20,248 bases of DNA from SMAG-U1939 sp035763125 (GTDB taxonomy: Bacteria > Chloroflexota > Ktedonobacteria > Ktedonobacterales > JADMIN01), in assembly GCA_035763125.1 (NCBI GenBank), contig DASUBU010000175.1, forward strand, positions 1-20,248, given 5' to 3'. This document shows positions 1 to 7,026 of the stretch, in pieces (the stretch's first letter is position 1; each line of letters begins with the position of its first letter). The notes below the pieces were generated by a model. The model did no database searches and was not told where the DNA came from. It saw nothing but the letters and a program-made list of their open reading frames with translations. Both the position numbers and the translations under genes were made by a program.

Positions 1-522
1 AATGGTGGCCGTCACGTCGCGCAGGGCGTACATCATGCCGTCGGCGGGCGCCAGCTCGGCGGACTGCGCGGCGAGCGCGAGGCCATGCCGCGTGACCAGC
101 GCCAGGAATTCTTCGGGCCCCAGCGCCATGCGCAGCCCGGCGATGGATTCGAGCTTATCCACCGTGCCGCCGGTGTGACCCAGGCCGCGGCCCGTCATCT
201 TGGCCACCGGCAGACCACAAGCGGCGACCAGTGGCGCAACCGCCAGCGTGACCTTGTCGCCCACGCCGCCGGTGCTATGCTTGTCGGCGACCGGTGAGAG
301 CGCCTCGCGCGCGCGCAGCTCGGCGCCGGAGCGCAGCATGGCGAGCGTCAGCTCGACCGTCTCGGCGCGCGTCATCCCGCGCCAGACCACCGCCATCAGG
401 AAAGCGGCCATCTGGTAGTCGGGCACGTCGCCGCGCGTGTAGGCCTCCACCAGCCAGGCGATCTCGTCGGGGGCGAGCGCGCCCCCGTCGCGCTTGCGCC
501 GGATCAGCCCGACGACGTTCAC
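1..522 (-). CDS. pdp: Pyrimidine-nucleoside phosphorylase, N-terminal part (cut by window edge)
   Basis: The first 174 codons are present and the gene continues beyond base 1. The family cleaves uridine, thymidine or deoxyuridine with phosphate to give the free base and (deoxy)ribose-1-phosphate, in cytoplasmic nucleoside salvage. The phosphate-binding stretch DKHSTGGVGDK is followed by the family signature MTGRGLGHTGGTVDKLE and then YALRDVTAT. The family usually reads MSGRGLGHTGGT, so the Ser-to-Thr change is a conservative difference. The start is GTG at 522. It overlaps the stop codon of the upstream small gene by four bases (GTGA), which implies translational coupling as the last visible gene of a minus-strand operon. 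The alternative name thymidine phosphorylase (DeoA) cannot be excluded because the C-terminal half is missing. Confidence 0.93.
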   Translation of the reverse strand, partial: MNVVGLIRRKRDGGALAPDEIAWLVEAYTRGDVPDYQMAAFLMAVVWRGMTRAETVELTLAMLRSGAELRAREALSPVADKHSTGGVGDKVTLAVAPLVAACGLPVAKMTGRGLGHTGGTVDKLESIAGLRMALGPEEFLALVTRHGLALAAQSAELAPADGMMYALRDVTATI

Positions 523-740
523 TCGGCCGGCGCCTGGCGCTCGGCGCCACAGCGCGCGCAGCGCTGGGCCGCACCCTTGGGCAGCTCCTCGACCGTGCCG
601 TCCGCGCGCATCACGATGGCCGACACGTCACGCCACTTGTGGCCCACCTTGGCGCAGCGCTTCGCGCCGCGGGCATCCAGCCCCATGTTCGCCAGTTGAT
701 TGGCGGTGCGCGCCCAGAACGGCAGGTCTCGCAGTCCCAT
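519..740 (-). CDS. Small Cys/His putative zinc-binding protein
   Basis: A 73-residue protein of unknown function. Visible possible metal ligands are Cys29 and His34 (pattern C-x3-G-H-K-W) and Cys61 and Cys64 (C-x2-C-G). This arrangement resembles small phage-type DUF1660 proteins, but the resemblance is by eye only. The ATG at 740 is preceded by a GAGGGGG ribosome binding site. The gene lies 37 bases after the YcxB-like gene, and its stop overlaps the phosphorylase GTG by four bases, so it is probably co-translated with that enzyme. The conserved-looking ligands, the coupling and the ribosome binding site argue for a real gene. No function is assigned. Confidence 0.72.
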   Translation of the reverse strand: MGLRDLPFWARTANQLANMGLDARGAKRCAKVGHKWRDVSAIVMRADGTVEELPKGAAQRCARCGAERQAPAE

Positions 741-777
741 GGATGCCCCCTCATTGCCCTCGTGGCCTGTGTGGCCC

Positions 778-1284
778 CTATTCGTGAACCGTCTCGCGGA
801 TCCAGGGTGTGCCTTCGGGCAGCGCCGCGCGCAGCGCCGCGAGAAACTCGTCGAAGCGCGGGATGTCGTCGCGGTAGACGGACCACGCTTTGTGCAGACC
901 GCGCTCGCCCACCCGTTTGTAGACCGTCATGCTGACCGAGCGGCCATTCTTGAAACGCTCCTCTTTCACCTTCGCGATGCCATCCCATGGAATCGTCTGG
1001 GTGTCGGCGCCGCGCTCGGCACGCACGAGGCCCTCAGAAGCAAGTGTGATGGTGAAGGGCTTGGGCGCGACGATCGTCAGATACCAGACAAAACAGCCGA
1101 TGAAGACCACGCCGATGATCGTGCTGACCAGCATCGTGCCGCCCTGCGAGCGCGCGATGGCAAAGAAGACCAGCGCCGCCAGCGCCACGCCGATGCCCGT
1201 CAGCAGGCGCTTGCGCGGACTTACACCGGGAGACGACCACGCGGCACCTGACTCGAAACTTCCGACCGACTCAATCGTATTCAT
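778..1284 (-). CDS. YcxB-like two-transmembrane protein
   Basis: A 168-residue membrane protein. Two hydrophobic helices lie at about residues 28-47 and 52-75. A C-terminal soluble domain follows (FTITLASEGLVRAE through a basic strand to a final helix FDEFLAALRA), laid out like YcxB/PH-like domains. The family's biochemical role is unknown. The ATG at 1284 is chosen over an in-frame start 24 codons upstream, because GAGGG sits correctly before it and the extra residues (Arg, Gly, Cys, His) look non-coding. It is the first gene of a minus-strand operon with the small Cys/His protein and the nucleoside phosphorylase. A good promoter lies about 80 bases upstream. Confidence 0.75.
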   Translation of the reverse strand: MNTIESVGSFESGAAWSSPGVSPRKRLLTGIGVALAALVFFAIARSQGGTMLVSTIIGVVFIGCFVWYLTIVAPKPFTITLASEGLVRAERGADTQTIPWDGIAKVKEERFKNGRSVSMTVYKRVGERGLHKAWSVYRDDIPRFDEFLAALRAALPEGTPWIRETVHE

Positions 1285-1361
1285 GTTATGTGAACCCTCG
1301 CGGCCAGGGCACTCACCTCCGCCAGCCTCGCGCTGGTCGCGATGCCCGCATCGCACACGGC

Positions 1362-1390
1362 ATTGTATCAGCCGGCGCGAAGTGGGGCAA
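1362..1390 (-). promoter_or_regulatory. Promoter of the YcxB-like/pdp operon
   Basis: On the minus strand, TTGCCC (1390-1385) is followed by a 17-base spacer and TACAAT (1367-1362), with an extended -10 TG one base upstream. Transcription would start near 1355, giving a leader of about 70 bases before the ATG at 1284. This is a sequence match to the general sigma-70 consensus only. Confidence 0.55.
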
Positions 1391-1546
1391 AGCGTGCCGC
1401 CAATGGCGGCGGGGGTACCTATCCAATTGGGGGAGTAGCGGGCGCGGGCGTGGCGCTAGGCATAGTATGTGCGTACTAGGCTGTGGACCGCTGGAAAGTC
1501 GGAAACCATGGGCAGTAAGCTCGGGCGACTTCCATCTTCACAGCGA

Positions 1547-1555
1547 TGCTATACT
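1547..1555 (+). promoter_or_regulatory. Extended -10 promoter element, universal stress protein
   Basis: TG-C-TATACT is a perfect extended -10. No good -35 hexamer is visible 16-18 bases upstream, which is usual for extended -10 promoters. A start near 1562 would give a leader of about 190 bases containing the inverted repeat at 1574-1593. Confidence 0.42.
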
Positions 1556-1573
1556 CACTCATGGCCCAAGGTT

Positions 1574-1593
1574 GCGGCGTGACATAACGCCGC
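1574..1593. repeat. Inverted repeat in the universal stress protein leader
   Basis: GCGGCGT and ACGCCGC are perfect 7-bp arms around the loop GACATA, about 20 bases downstream of the extended -10. It could be an operator or an RNA hairpin. It has no T tract, so a terminator is less likely. Confidence 0.4.
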
Positions 1594-1752
1594 CAGCCGG
1601 AGCATCGCTCGCCACATCGGCGCGGCGCAACGGCAGTGGGGCGTGGGTCGAAGAAGACGAAACGATGCGTTGGCGGCCGGCGGCGACGCCGAGCCCGATG
1701 TCACAAGAGTAAGGTTCGCACGCTGCTGTGTGGGCGGACACTTCGGGAGGAT

Positions 1753-2400
1753 ATGGCTGTGCGGCTTCTTGAGCGGGTGGGCTTCCCGCTGGGCCATGCA
1801 ACGAAGATCATTGATGGCCAGCATACGGGATTGATTCACTCCAACGGGAACGCGCCAAAGCCAGACGTACTGCCCATCGAGGGCGAAGATGGCGAGCGGC
1901 CGACGAGCAAGCGCAACATTGTCGTCGCCGTGACGGGTGCCCAACTGGACTGCGAGGTCGTTTCGCTCGCCTGTATGGTTGCCAAGTCGAAGAAGGCCAG
2001 CGTCTACGCGGTCTACGGCATCGAGGTGCCTCGCAAGCTGGCGATTGATGCCGACATGCCTGAGCAGACAACCGCCGCCAATGAAGCGCTGGCTTCGGCC
2101 GCACAAGTGGGAGAGAAGCTCCACGTCCACGTCGAGCCGGAGATCATCCAATCGCGGAATTTCGGGCAAAGTCTTGTGGATGAGGCGAAGGCGCACGAGT
2201 GCTCGCTGGTCATCGTTGGCCTGCCGTACCATGTCGGCCTGGGCGGCAACTTCGATCTCGGCGAGACGGCGGACTACGCCTTGAAGAATGCGCCCTGCAG
2301 GGTGTGGCTGGTGCGCGGCCAGCGCGAAGAGCCGGCGGGCGGCAAGCCTGGCGAGCAAAGCGAATACACGATGCTTGGCAGGCGCCAGACCCAGGACTAA
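1753..2400 (+). CDS. Universal stress protein (UspA) family protein
   Basis: A 215-residue single-domain protein with a roughly 50-residue N-terminal stretch before the Usp fold. The core begins at RNIVVAVTGAQLDCEVV, where the first strand and helix follow the Usp pattern, and ends with a strand-loop-helix-strand around LVIVGLPYHVGLGG and APCRVWLVRG. The Gly-rich loop only partly matches the ATP-binding G-x2-G-x9-G(S/T) motif, so nucleotide binding is uncertain. The ending resembles Usp domains found with amino-acid transporters. GGAGG at 1746-1750 is two bases from the ATG at 1753 but ideally placed (8 bases) for the in-frame GTG at 1759, so the true start may be 1759. It is monocistronic and convergent with gpsA. 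These proteins are generally cytoplasmic stress-response factors. Confidence 0.82.
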   Translation: MAVRLLERVGFPLGHATKIIDGQHTGLIHSNGNAPKPDVLPIEGEDGERPTSKRNIVVAVTGAQLDCEVVSLACMVAKSKKASVYAVYGIEVPRKLAIDADMPEQTTAANEALASAAQVGEKLHVHVEPEIIQSRNFGQSLVDEAKAHECSLVIVGLPYHVGLGGNFDLGETADYALKNAPCRVWLVRGQREEPAGGKPGEQSEYTMLGRRQTQD

Positions 2401-2422
2401 GGCCGCCGGCGCACATGCGGCC
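2401..2422 (+). terminator. Possible hairpin terminator after the universal stress protein
   Basis: GGCCGC and GCGGCC form a perfect 6-bp stem around a 10-base loop directly after the TAA stop. No T run follows, so termination is tentative. The 108-base convergent gap to gpsA holds no other clear signal. Confidence 0.3.
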
Positions 2423-2508
2423 CCCGGTAGCCCAGTGAATGCATTGGCGCTTGGGGGCCTTCGTCTGTGTGAGCAGCCCTCGTGCGAGCGTGCGTGTGGT
2501 AGCCGCGC

Positions 2509-3558
2509 TCAGCGCTCTTCGCCCAGGCCCTCCAGCTCCCCCTTCGGCGCGCGCCCCATCAGCGAGGCAACCGCCTCACGTACCGGCGTGCCCTCGAAGA
2601 GTACGCGGGCCAGCGCCGCCGTCACCGGTAGCTCGACCCCCAGATCGGCGGCCATCTGCAGCGCCGCGCGTGTGGTCGCGACGCCTTCCGTCACCGAGCG
2701 GCGCTCGGCCAGCACTTCATCTAGCGTGCGGCCTTTGGCCAGCTCCAGGCCGAGCGTGCGATTGCGGCTGAGCGGGCTGCCACAGGTGGCGATCAGATCT
2801 CCCAGCCCCGCCAGACCGGCCAGCGTCAGCGGATTGGCGCCAGCGGCCAGCGCCAGCCGCGAGATCTCCATCAGCGCGCGCGTCATCAGCGAGGCCTTGG
2901 CGTTGTCACCATACCCAAAGCCGTCGCTGATGCCGATGGCGATGGCGACGATATTCTTGAGGGCGCCGCCCAGCTCGACGCCAACCACGTCGTCGCTGGT
3001 ATACACACGGAAGGTCGGCGTGGTGAGCGCAGCGCGCACCGCAGCGGCTGCCGCAGGCTCCGCACAGGCCACCACCGCCGCCGCCGGCAGTCCACGCACC
3101 ACCTCCAGCGCCAGATTCGGCCCACTCAGCGCGGCCACGCGCGTGGCTGGCGGCAGCTCTTGCGCGGCGACCTGTGTCATGCGCAGGTGCGTGCCTAGCT
3201 CCAGTCCCTTGCTGGCGCAGACGACCACTGCGCCGGGCGAGAGGTGCGGCGCCAGTGCGCGGACGTTCTCGCGCAGGCGCTGCGAGGGCGTCACCAGCAG
3301 GACGATGTCGCGCTCGCGCATCGCTTCGGCCAGATCGGGGGTGACGTGCAGATTCGCCGGCAGCGGGTAGCCCGGCAGATAGGTGACGTTCTCGCGCTTC
3401 CACTGCATCTCTTGCGCGCGCTCCGGCCGGTGCTCCCACAGCGTCACATCGCGCAGTGGCGTGCCCTCCGCCTGCGCCCGGCGGATATCCTCCAGGGCGA
3501 GCAGCCGCGCGAGCGTCGTGCCCCAGGCGCCGCTGCCAATTACTGCGACATTCGCCAT
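2509..3558 (-). CDS. gpsA: NAD(P)-dependent glycerol-3-phosphate dehydrogenase
   Basis: This cytoplasmic enzyme reduces dihydroxyacetone phosphate to sn-glycerol-3-phosphate, the backbone for phospholipid synthesis. At 349 residues it is close to the family's usual length. The Rossmann dinucleotide motif GSGAWG is at residues 8-13. ASKGLE (Lys117) and the SGPNLALEV segment follow. The catalytic lysine is in GGALKN (Lys201), and the C-terminal helical domain carries GFGYGDNAKASLMTRAL and LAGLGDLIATC. All key residues are present. The ATG at 3558 is preferred over one 13 codons upstream, because GGAGG lies seven bases before it and the Rossmann strand then begins at residue 3, as is normal. It is apparently monocistronic. 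Confidence 0.98.
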   Translation of the reverse strand: MANVAVIGSGAWGTTLARLLALEDIRRAQAEGTPLRDVTLWEHRPERAQEMQWKRENVTYLPGYPLPANLHVTPDLAEAMRERDIVLLVTPSQRLRENVRALAPHLSPGAVVVCASKGLELGTHLRMTQVAAQELPPATRVAALSGPNLALEVVRGLPAAAVVACAEPAAAAAVRAALTTPTFRVYTSDDVVGVELGGALKNIVAIAIGISDGFGYGDNAKASLMTRALMEISRLALAAGANPLTLAGLAGLGDLIATCGSPLSRNRTLGLELAKGRTLDEVLAERRSVTEGVATTRAALQMAADLGVELPVTAALARVLFEGTPVREAVASLMGRAPKGELEGLGEER

Positions 3559-3615
3559 GACGATGCCTCCGTGGCGCGTGCGTGGGGTGTGCCACAACCT
3601 GGCACGCTACGAGCA

Positions 3616-3644
3616 ATTATCGCCCACCCTCGCGCCGAGCACAA
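3616..3644 (-). promoter_or_regulatory. Candidate gpsA promoter
   Basis: On the minus strand, TTGTGC (3644-3639), a 17-base spacer and GATAAT (3621-3616) lie 58 bases upstream of the gpsA ATG. The -10 is good and the -35 only moderate (TTG conserved). Confidence 0.42.
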
Positions 3645-3843
3645 CCCGCGCCAGATGCCAGCGCCTGGCCCCACTATGGATCGGACGCACGGGGTCCGAA
3701 ACGCGGCGGCCGGGGCATAATGCTGGGCGTATGCTCGTGGGACTTTCTGGCCCTGTGTGTATCTCGCCGTGGTACAAATGGATAAGCTTCTGCGTGCCAG
3801 AGCGGAAATCGAGCCGGGACCCCGGACTTTGGAGGAACCAGCC

Positions 3844-4215
3844 ATGCTTGGGGGAGACAACTCGCCGCACGGCAGAGTTCGGATAACGCCGCTGCTCCTC
3901 AATGAGCCTGAGCCAGCATTGGCCTCGTTGCGTCGGGCGCTCGGAATGGCACTGCATGGCATCGGAGGCAAGGCGCGGCACGTGCCCAGCGGCGAAGACC
4001 TCGTCGCGCAACGGACCGCAAGCATCGAAGCTGTGCCAGAGTCCGTCTTGGGCGGGTTCGACCGTGCTTTCCTGCTCCACTGGGCCCGCCGCGGCTACAT
4101 CGTCTATGCCTACAAGGCACCGGCGGGACAGTGGAACCTGTGGTTCGAGACGTGGCGCCTGGAGCTCCCATTGCCCGCGCACCTGGCAAGCCCGGCACCC
4201 AGCGGCAGCCAGTAG
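3844..4215 (+). CDS. Hypothetical protein, 123 residues
   Basis: I do not recognise this family. The ATG at 3844 follows GGAGG (3831-3835) by eight bases. An upstream in-frame ATG at 3757 lacks a comparable site. The N-terminal half is mixed helical (LLLNEPEPALASLRRALGMA). The second half has a helix followed by an aromatic strand pair (RRGYIVYAYKAPAGQWNLW, FETWRLELPLP). There is no signal peptide and no metal motif. It stands alone between the divergent gpsA and the FmdB/dtd/rsmI operon. The good ribosome binding site and the non-random aromatic C-terminal region support a real, probably soluble protein. Confidence 0.55.
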   Translation: MLGGDNSPHGRVRITPLLLNEPEPALASLRRALGMALHGIGGKARHVPSGEDLVAQRTASIEAVPESVLGGFDRAFLLHWARRGYIVYAYKAPAGQWNLWFETWRLELPLPAHLASPAPSGSQ

Positions 4216-4296
4216 CATCCCGGGGCGGTGCCCGCGGTGCGCTGCGATGCAACACCCCGCCCTGGCCTGATGGCTGGCCTCATCCACCTAGCATGA

Positions 4297-4305
4297 TGAT
4301 ATACT
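4297..4305 (+). promoter_or_regulatory. Extended -10 element upstream of the FmdB/dtd/rsmI operon
   Basis: TG-A-TATACT is a perfect extended -10 about 140 bases before the FmdB-like start. A second TATACT without the TG lies at 4347-4352. No clear -35 accompanies either. One or both could drive the operon. Confidence 0.42.
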
Positions 4306-4445
4306 CTTAAATAGTGCTCAGCTGTCGCAATGCGCACGCACGAGGATATACTCGCCGGCCACCATGCCGGTAACGTAGACGCCTTCCGCACATGACGCTC
4401 GCTGTGCATCCTTCGGCCCGGAGAACAGGAGGTGCTGTTCGCGCT

Positions 4446-4778
4446 ATGCCGACCTATGACTATGTCTGTGATGCGTGTGGGAATCGCTTCGAGGAGTGGC
4501 AGAAGATCACCGACGAACCGATCGCCCTCTGCCCGGTGTGCGGCGGCCCCGTCCATCGTGTAATCTACCCCGTCGGCCTGGTCTTCAAAGGCGGGGGATT
4601 CTATAAGACCGATAACCGCTCCGCAAGCGGCGACGCCAGCGCCGCGACGACACCCGCCGCGGCGAGTGATGGCAAGGACACCGCGGCCAAGGATACCGCG
4701 GCCAAGGGCAGCGAGACCACCGGCAGCGAGTCGAAGGCCAGCGCCGGGGGATCCACGACGCCTGCGAAGGGCGACTAG
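4446..4778 (+). CDS. FmdB-family zinc ribbon protein
   Basis: A 110-residue protein. The N-terminal FmdB/CxxC-CxxC regulatory-type domain begins MPTYDYVCDACG and has zinc ligands Cys8, Cys11, Cys29 and Cys32. The family's characteristic YPVGLVFKGGGFYKTD follows. After residue 60 comes a low-complexity Ala/Thr/Ser/Lys/Gly tail with repeated DTAAK units, typical of this family in GC-rich bacteria. The name comes from a regulator of formamide utilisation, but most members have no known role. The ATG is 13 bases from AGGAGG, longer than usual, but it fits the conserved N-terminus. The stop is three bases before the dtd GTG, so it is the first gene of the operon. Confidence 0.9.
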   Translation: MPTYDYVCDACGNRFEEWQKITDEPIALCPVCGGPVHRVIYPVGLVFKGGGFYKTDNRSASGDASAATTPAAASDGKDTAAKDTAAKGSETTGSESKASAGGSTTPAKGD

Positions 4779-4781
4779 CCC

Positions 4782-5237
4782 GTGCGCGCCGTGCTTCAGC
4801 GGGCCACGCGCGGCCGTGTTTCGGTGGCGGGAGAGACGGTGGGGAGCCTCGATCCCGCGCCGGGGCTGGTGGTGCTGGTGGGCGTTGGCCCGGGTGACGG
4901 CGCGCCGCAGGCGCAATTGCTGGCCGAGAAGATCGCCAACCTGCGCATCTTCAGCGACGAGCAGGGCAAGATCAACCGCTCACTGCTGGATATCGGCGGT
5001 GGCGCGCTGGTCATCTCGCAATTCACGCTCTACGCCGATATGCGGCGCGGACGCCGTCCCGGCTTCACGACCGCCGCCCCGCCGGAGGTCGCCGCGCCAC
5101 TTGTCGAGCAGGTGCAAGAGGCGCTGCGGGCACTCGGCGTGCCGGTGCAGGGCGGCCGCTTCGGCGCCGAGATGGCGGTCGAGCTGGTCAACGACGGCCC
5201 GTTCACCGTCGTGCTCGACACCGACCTGTGGACGTGA
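4782..5237 (+). CDS. dtd: D-aminoacyl-tRNA deacylase
   Basis: DTD hydrolyses D-amino acids (and glycine mischarged on tRNA-Ala) from tRNA, a cytoplasmic translation proofreading step. The protein has 151 residues, the normal length. It begins MRAVLQRATRGRVSVAGE like the family. The catalytic SQFT motif is at residues 79-82 (Thr82) within SQFTLYAD. The chirality-selecting Gly-cisPro motif is Gly139-Pro140 in NDGPFTVVLDT. The start is GTG at 4782, three bases after the preceding stop. Its end overlaps the start of rsmI, so the two are translationally coupled. All signature residues are intact. Confidence 0.97.
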   Translation: MRAVLQRATRGRVSVAGETVGSLDPAPGLVVLVGVGPGDGAPQAQLLAEKIANLRIFSDEQGKINRSLLDIGGGALVISQFTLYADMRRGRRPGFTTAAPPEVAAPLVEQVQEALRALGVPVQGGRFGAEMAVELVNDGPFTVVLDTDLWT

Positions 5238-6124
5238 CGGCTGTGGGCACGCTCTATCTGGTCGCGACGCCGATCGGCAACCTCGAAGACATTACCCTGC
5301 GGGCGCTGCGCGTGCTACGCGAGGTGCCGCTGATCGCCGCCGAAGACACCCGCCAGACGCGCAAGCTGCTCACGCACTTCGGCATCGCGACGCCGCTGAC
5401 GAGCTACCACGAACATAGCCACATCGCCCGGCGCGAGGCGCTAGTGGCCGCGCTGGCGGCGGGCGATGTGGCGCTAGTCTCCGATGCCGGCACCCCCGCG
5501 CTCTCCGATCCAGGGCAGGATCTCGTCCGCGACGCCATCGCCGCGGGCTACCCCGTCGTCCCGATCCCCGGCCCGGCCGCGGCGATCAGCGCGCTGGTAG
5601 CCTCCGGCCTGTCCACCGACACATTCACGTTCCTGGGCTTCCTGCCGCGCAAGTCCGCCGAGCGCCGGGCGGCGCTCGCTCGTGTGCGGACGGCCCCCCA
5701 GACGCTCGTGCTCTACGAGGCGCCGCACCGGCTGCGCGCGACGCTGGCCGACCTGCGCGCGGTGCTGGGCGACCGCCAGATGGCCGCCGCTCGCGAGCTC
5801 ACCAAGCTGCACGAAGAGTGGCTGCGCGGCCCAATCTCGGCCATCCAGGCGCACTACGCGGCAGGGGCCACTGAGCCGCGCGGGGAATTCACGCTGGTGG
5901 TGGCCGGAGCGCCATCGGGCGAGGCCGGCGGCATGGAGGTGGAGGAGGCGCCGGGGGCAGCGGAAGGCGTCAGCCTGGAGGAGCGCGCACGCACGCGATT
6001 GGCGGCGCTGCTGACGGAAGGCATCGGCACGCGCGAAGCGGCGGCGCGCGTGGCGAAGGAGCTGGGGCTGACACGACGCGAGGCCTATGCGCTGGCGCTC
6101 ACGCTGGCGCCCAGAGCGCGCTGA
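5234..6124 (+). CDS. rsmI: 16S rRNA (cytidine(1402)-2'-O)-methyltransferase
   Basis: RsmI methylates the 2'-O of C1402 in the 16S rRNA decoding centre, using S-adenosylmethionine. The tetrapyrrole-methylase-type fold is evident from GTLYLVATPIGNLEDIT, AAEDTRQTRKLL, SYHEHSH, VSDAGTPALSDPGQDL and the SAM-binding PIPGPAAAISAL. A short C-terminal helical domain (TREAAARVAKELGLTRREAYALAL) is also typical. Length is about 296 residues, near the family norm. Three in-frame GTG codons (5228, 5234, 5243) could start it. 5234 is chosen because it gives a four-base GTGA overlap with the dtd stop, and no separate ribosome binding site is seen. Its stop is nine bases from that of a convergent minus-strand gene. 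Confidence 0.96.
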   Translation: MTAVGTLYLVATPIGNLEDITLRALRVLREVPLIAAEDTRQTRKLLTHFGIATPLTSYHEHSHIARREALVAALAAGDVALVSDAGTPALSDPGQDLVRDAIAAGYPVVPIPGPAAAISALVASGLSTDTFTFLGFLPRKSAERRAALARVRTAPQTLVLYEAPHRLRATLADLRAVLGDRQMAAARELTKLHEEWLRGPISAIQAHYAAGATEPRGEFTLVVAGAPSGEAGGMEVEEAPGAAEGVSLEERARTRLAALLTEGIGTREAAARVAKELGLTRREAYALALTLAPRAR

Positions 6125-6133
6125 CCGCCCGCG

Positions 6134-6700
6134 CTACTCGCTCACGTCCTCGTCACCATCGCCGCTGACGCTGCGGTGGTACTGCTCGGGCAGAGTGCCT
6201 GGGGGAAAGCCCTCGTTGTAGAGACCGATGCGCACTAGATATTTCAGCGACATCAGGCGGCGGCCCGCCTGGCCATCTGCCGTAGCGCCTTCCGCGGCCC
6301 GATCGCCGGAAGGAACGGAGGCGACCGCCGGCTGCTGGGGGGCGCTTGGCGCGGGGAGGCGCTTGGGTGGCTGCGGTGGATTCTGCGGCGTGGCGTTCGC
6401 TGGCTTGAGCGGATGAGTGGGCATGGCGGAGCGGCCGATCAGACGCTCAGCTGGCCGGACGTACCCTTCGCGTGGCGTGCCATCCTGGGCATGCGGCGGA
6501 TCAACCGTGGCGAGCGCCGAGCGCGGGGGACGCAGGCGCCGCGCGTCGTCGAGCCAGCTTCCTGCCTGCTGGGCGCGTGAGCCGGCCGCTGACCGGCCGC
6601 TGTGGCCGGCGCCGGACTGAGAGAGGCCCGTTGGGTGCCGTCGCATGGTGACGCGCGCGAGGAGATTGGTGAGCCATTTCGTGAGGCGCTGCACGAGCAT
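6134..6700 (-). CDS. Hypothetical protein with Pro-rich linker, 188 residues
   Basis: I do not recognise this family. The N-terminus is a short amphipathic helix (MLVQRLTKWLTNLLARVTMRR). A long low-complexity Pro/Ala/Gln region covers residues 30-145 and is probably disordered. The C-terminus is compact (SLKYLVRIGLYNEGFPPGTLPEQYH) and looks conserved or folded. The ATG at 6700 follows GAGGG with suitable spacing. A longer reading frame upstream is cysteine/arginine-rich and lacks a ribosome binding site. A strong minus-strand promoter at 6819-6848 supports expression. The helix plus linker suggests a membrane-associated or scaffold-like protein, which is inference only. Confidence 0.62.
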   Translation of the reverse strand: MLVQRLTKWLTNLLARVTMRRHPTGLSQSGAGHSGRSAAGSRAQQAGSWLDDARRLRPPRSALATVDPPHAQDGTPREGYVRPAERLIGRSAMPTHPLKPANATPQNPPQPPKRLPAPSAPQQPAVASVPSGDRAAEGATADGQAGRRLMSLKYLVRIGLYNEGFPPGTLPEQYHRSVSGDGDEDVSE

Positions 6701-6818
6701 GGAGAGCACCCTCGCTGTTCCGTGGCGGTCCAACACGCGCCCCGAGCGACAGCCAGCGCTGTTCCCAATGCGCATGCGCGCCGCACCCATACCGCGCTAC
6801 CTAATCCTCGGTATACGA

Positions 6819-6848
6819 ACTGTAGCATACCCCTTTTGAGGCCGTCAA
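6819..6848 (-). promoter_or_regulatory. Promoter of the Pro-rich hypothetical gene
   Basis: TTGACG (6848-6843), an 18-base spacer ending in an extended -10 TG-C, and TACAGT (6824-6819), read on the minus strand. The start would be near 6812, with a leader of about 110 bases to the ATG at 6700. This is one of the best promoter matches in the window. Confidence 0.58.
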
Positions 6849-6898
6849 TTGAAAGCTCGGGAATCGGTCATCCTTGCTCACCCCGCACTCCACGCTCA

Positions 6899-6907
6899 TG
6901 CTACACT
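6899..6907 (+). promoter_or_regulatory. Extended -10 upstream of the PQQ-propeller gene
   Basis: TG-C-TACACT lies 120 bases upstream of the ATG at 7027. No -35 at normal spacing is seen; the nearest TTGCTC is 22 bases away. Confidence 0.38.
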
Positions 6908-7026
6908 CTGCGCGACGGCTTACCTGCGTCGAGCGTAGTGGTCGCCAGCAGCATGATTCCCAAGCGCGGGCGGCCCCGACTTGAGGCAGGGTGCGGGAGC
7001 GCGATGCGGATGATGAGAGGGCAACG

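Larger units (their letters stand above)
1285..1752. other. Divergent intergenic region, about 470 bases
   Basis: No convincing gene lies here. The region separates the divergent YcxB-like operon and the universal stress protein. It holds the minus-strand promoter at 1362-1390, a plus-strand extended -10 at 1547-1555, and a 7-bp inverted repeat with a 6-base loop at 1574-1593. Reading frames open through the second half are arginine-rich and lack a ribosome binding site, so they look like GC-rich non-coding frames. Confidence 0.6.
6701..7026. other. Divergent promoter region, 326 bases
   Basis: This lies between the Pro-rich gene and the PQQ-propeller gene. It contains the minus-strand promoter at 6819-6848 and a plus-strand extended -10 TG-C-TACACT at 6899-6907. 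No supported coding sequence was found; overlapping frames lack ribosome binding sites. Confidence 0.55.

Noticed and set aside
294..935. Open plus-strand frame of 213 codons
   Set aside because: It is antisense to the phosphorylase and small Cys/His genes, with Arg-rich content typical of GC-rich shadow frames.
2288..3370. Open plus-strand frame of 360 codons
   Set aside because: It is antisense to gpsA, Ser/Ala/Arg low-complexity, and extends the universal stress protein region out of frame.
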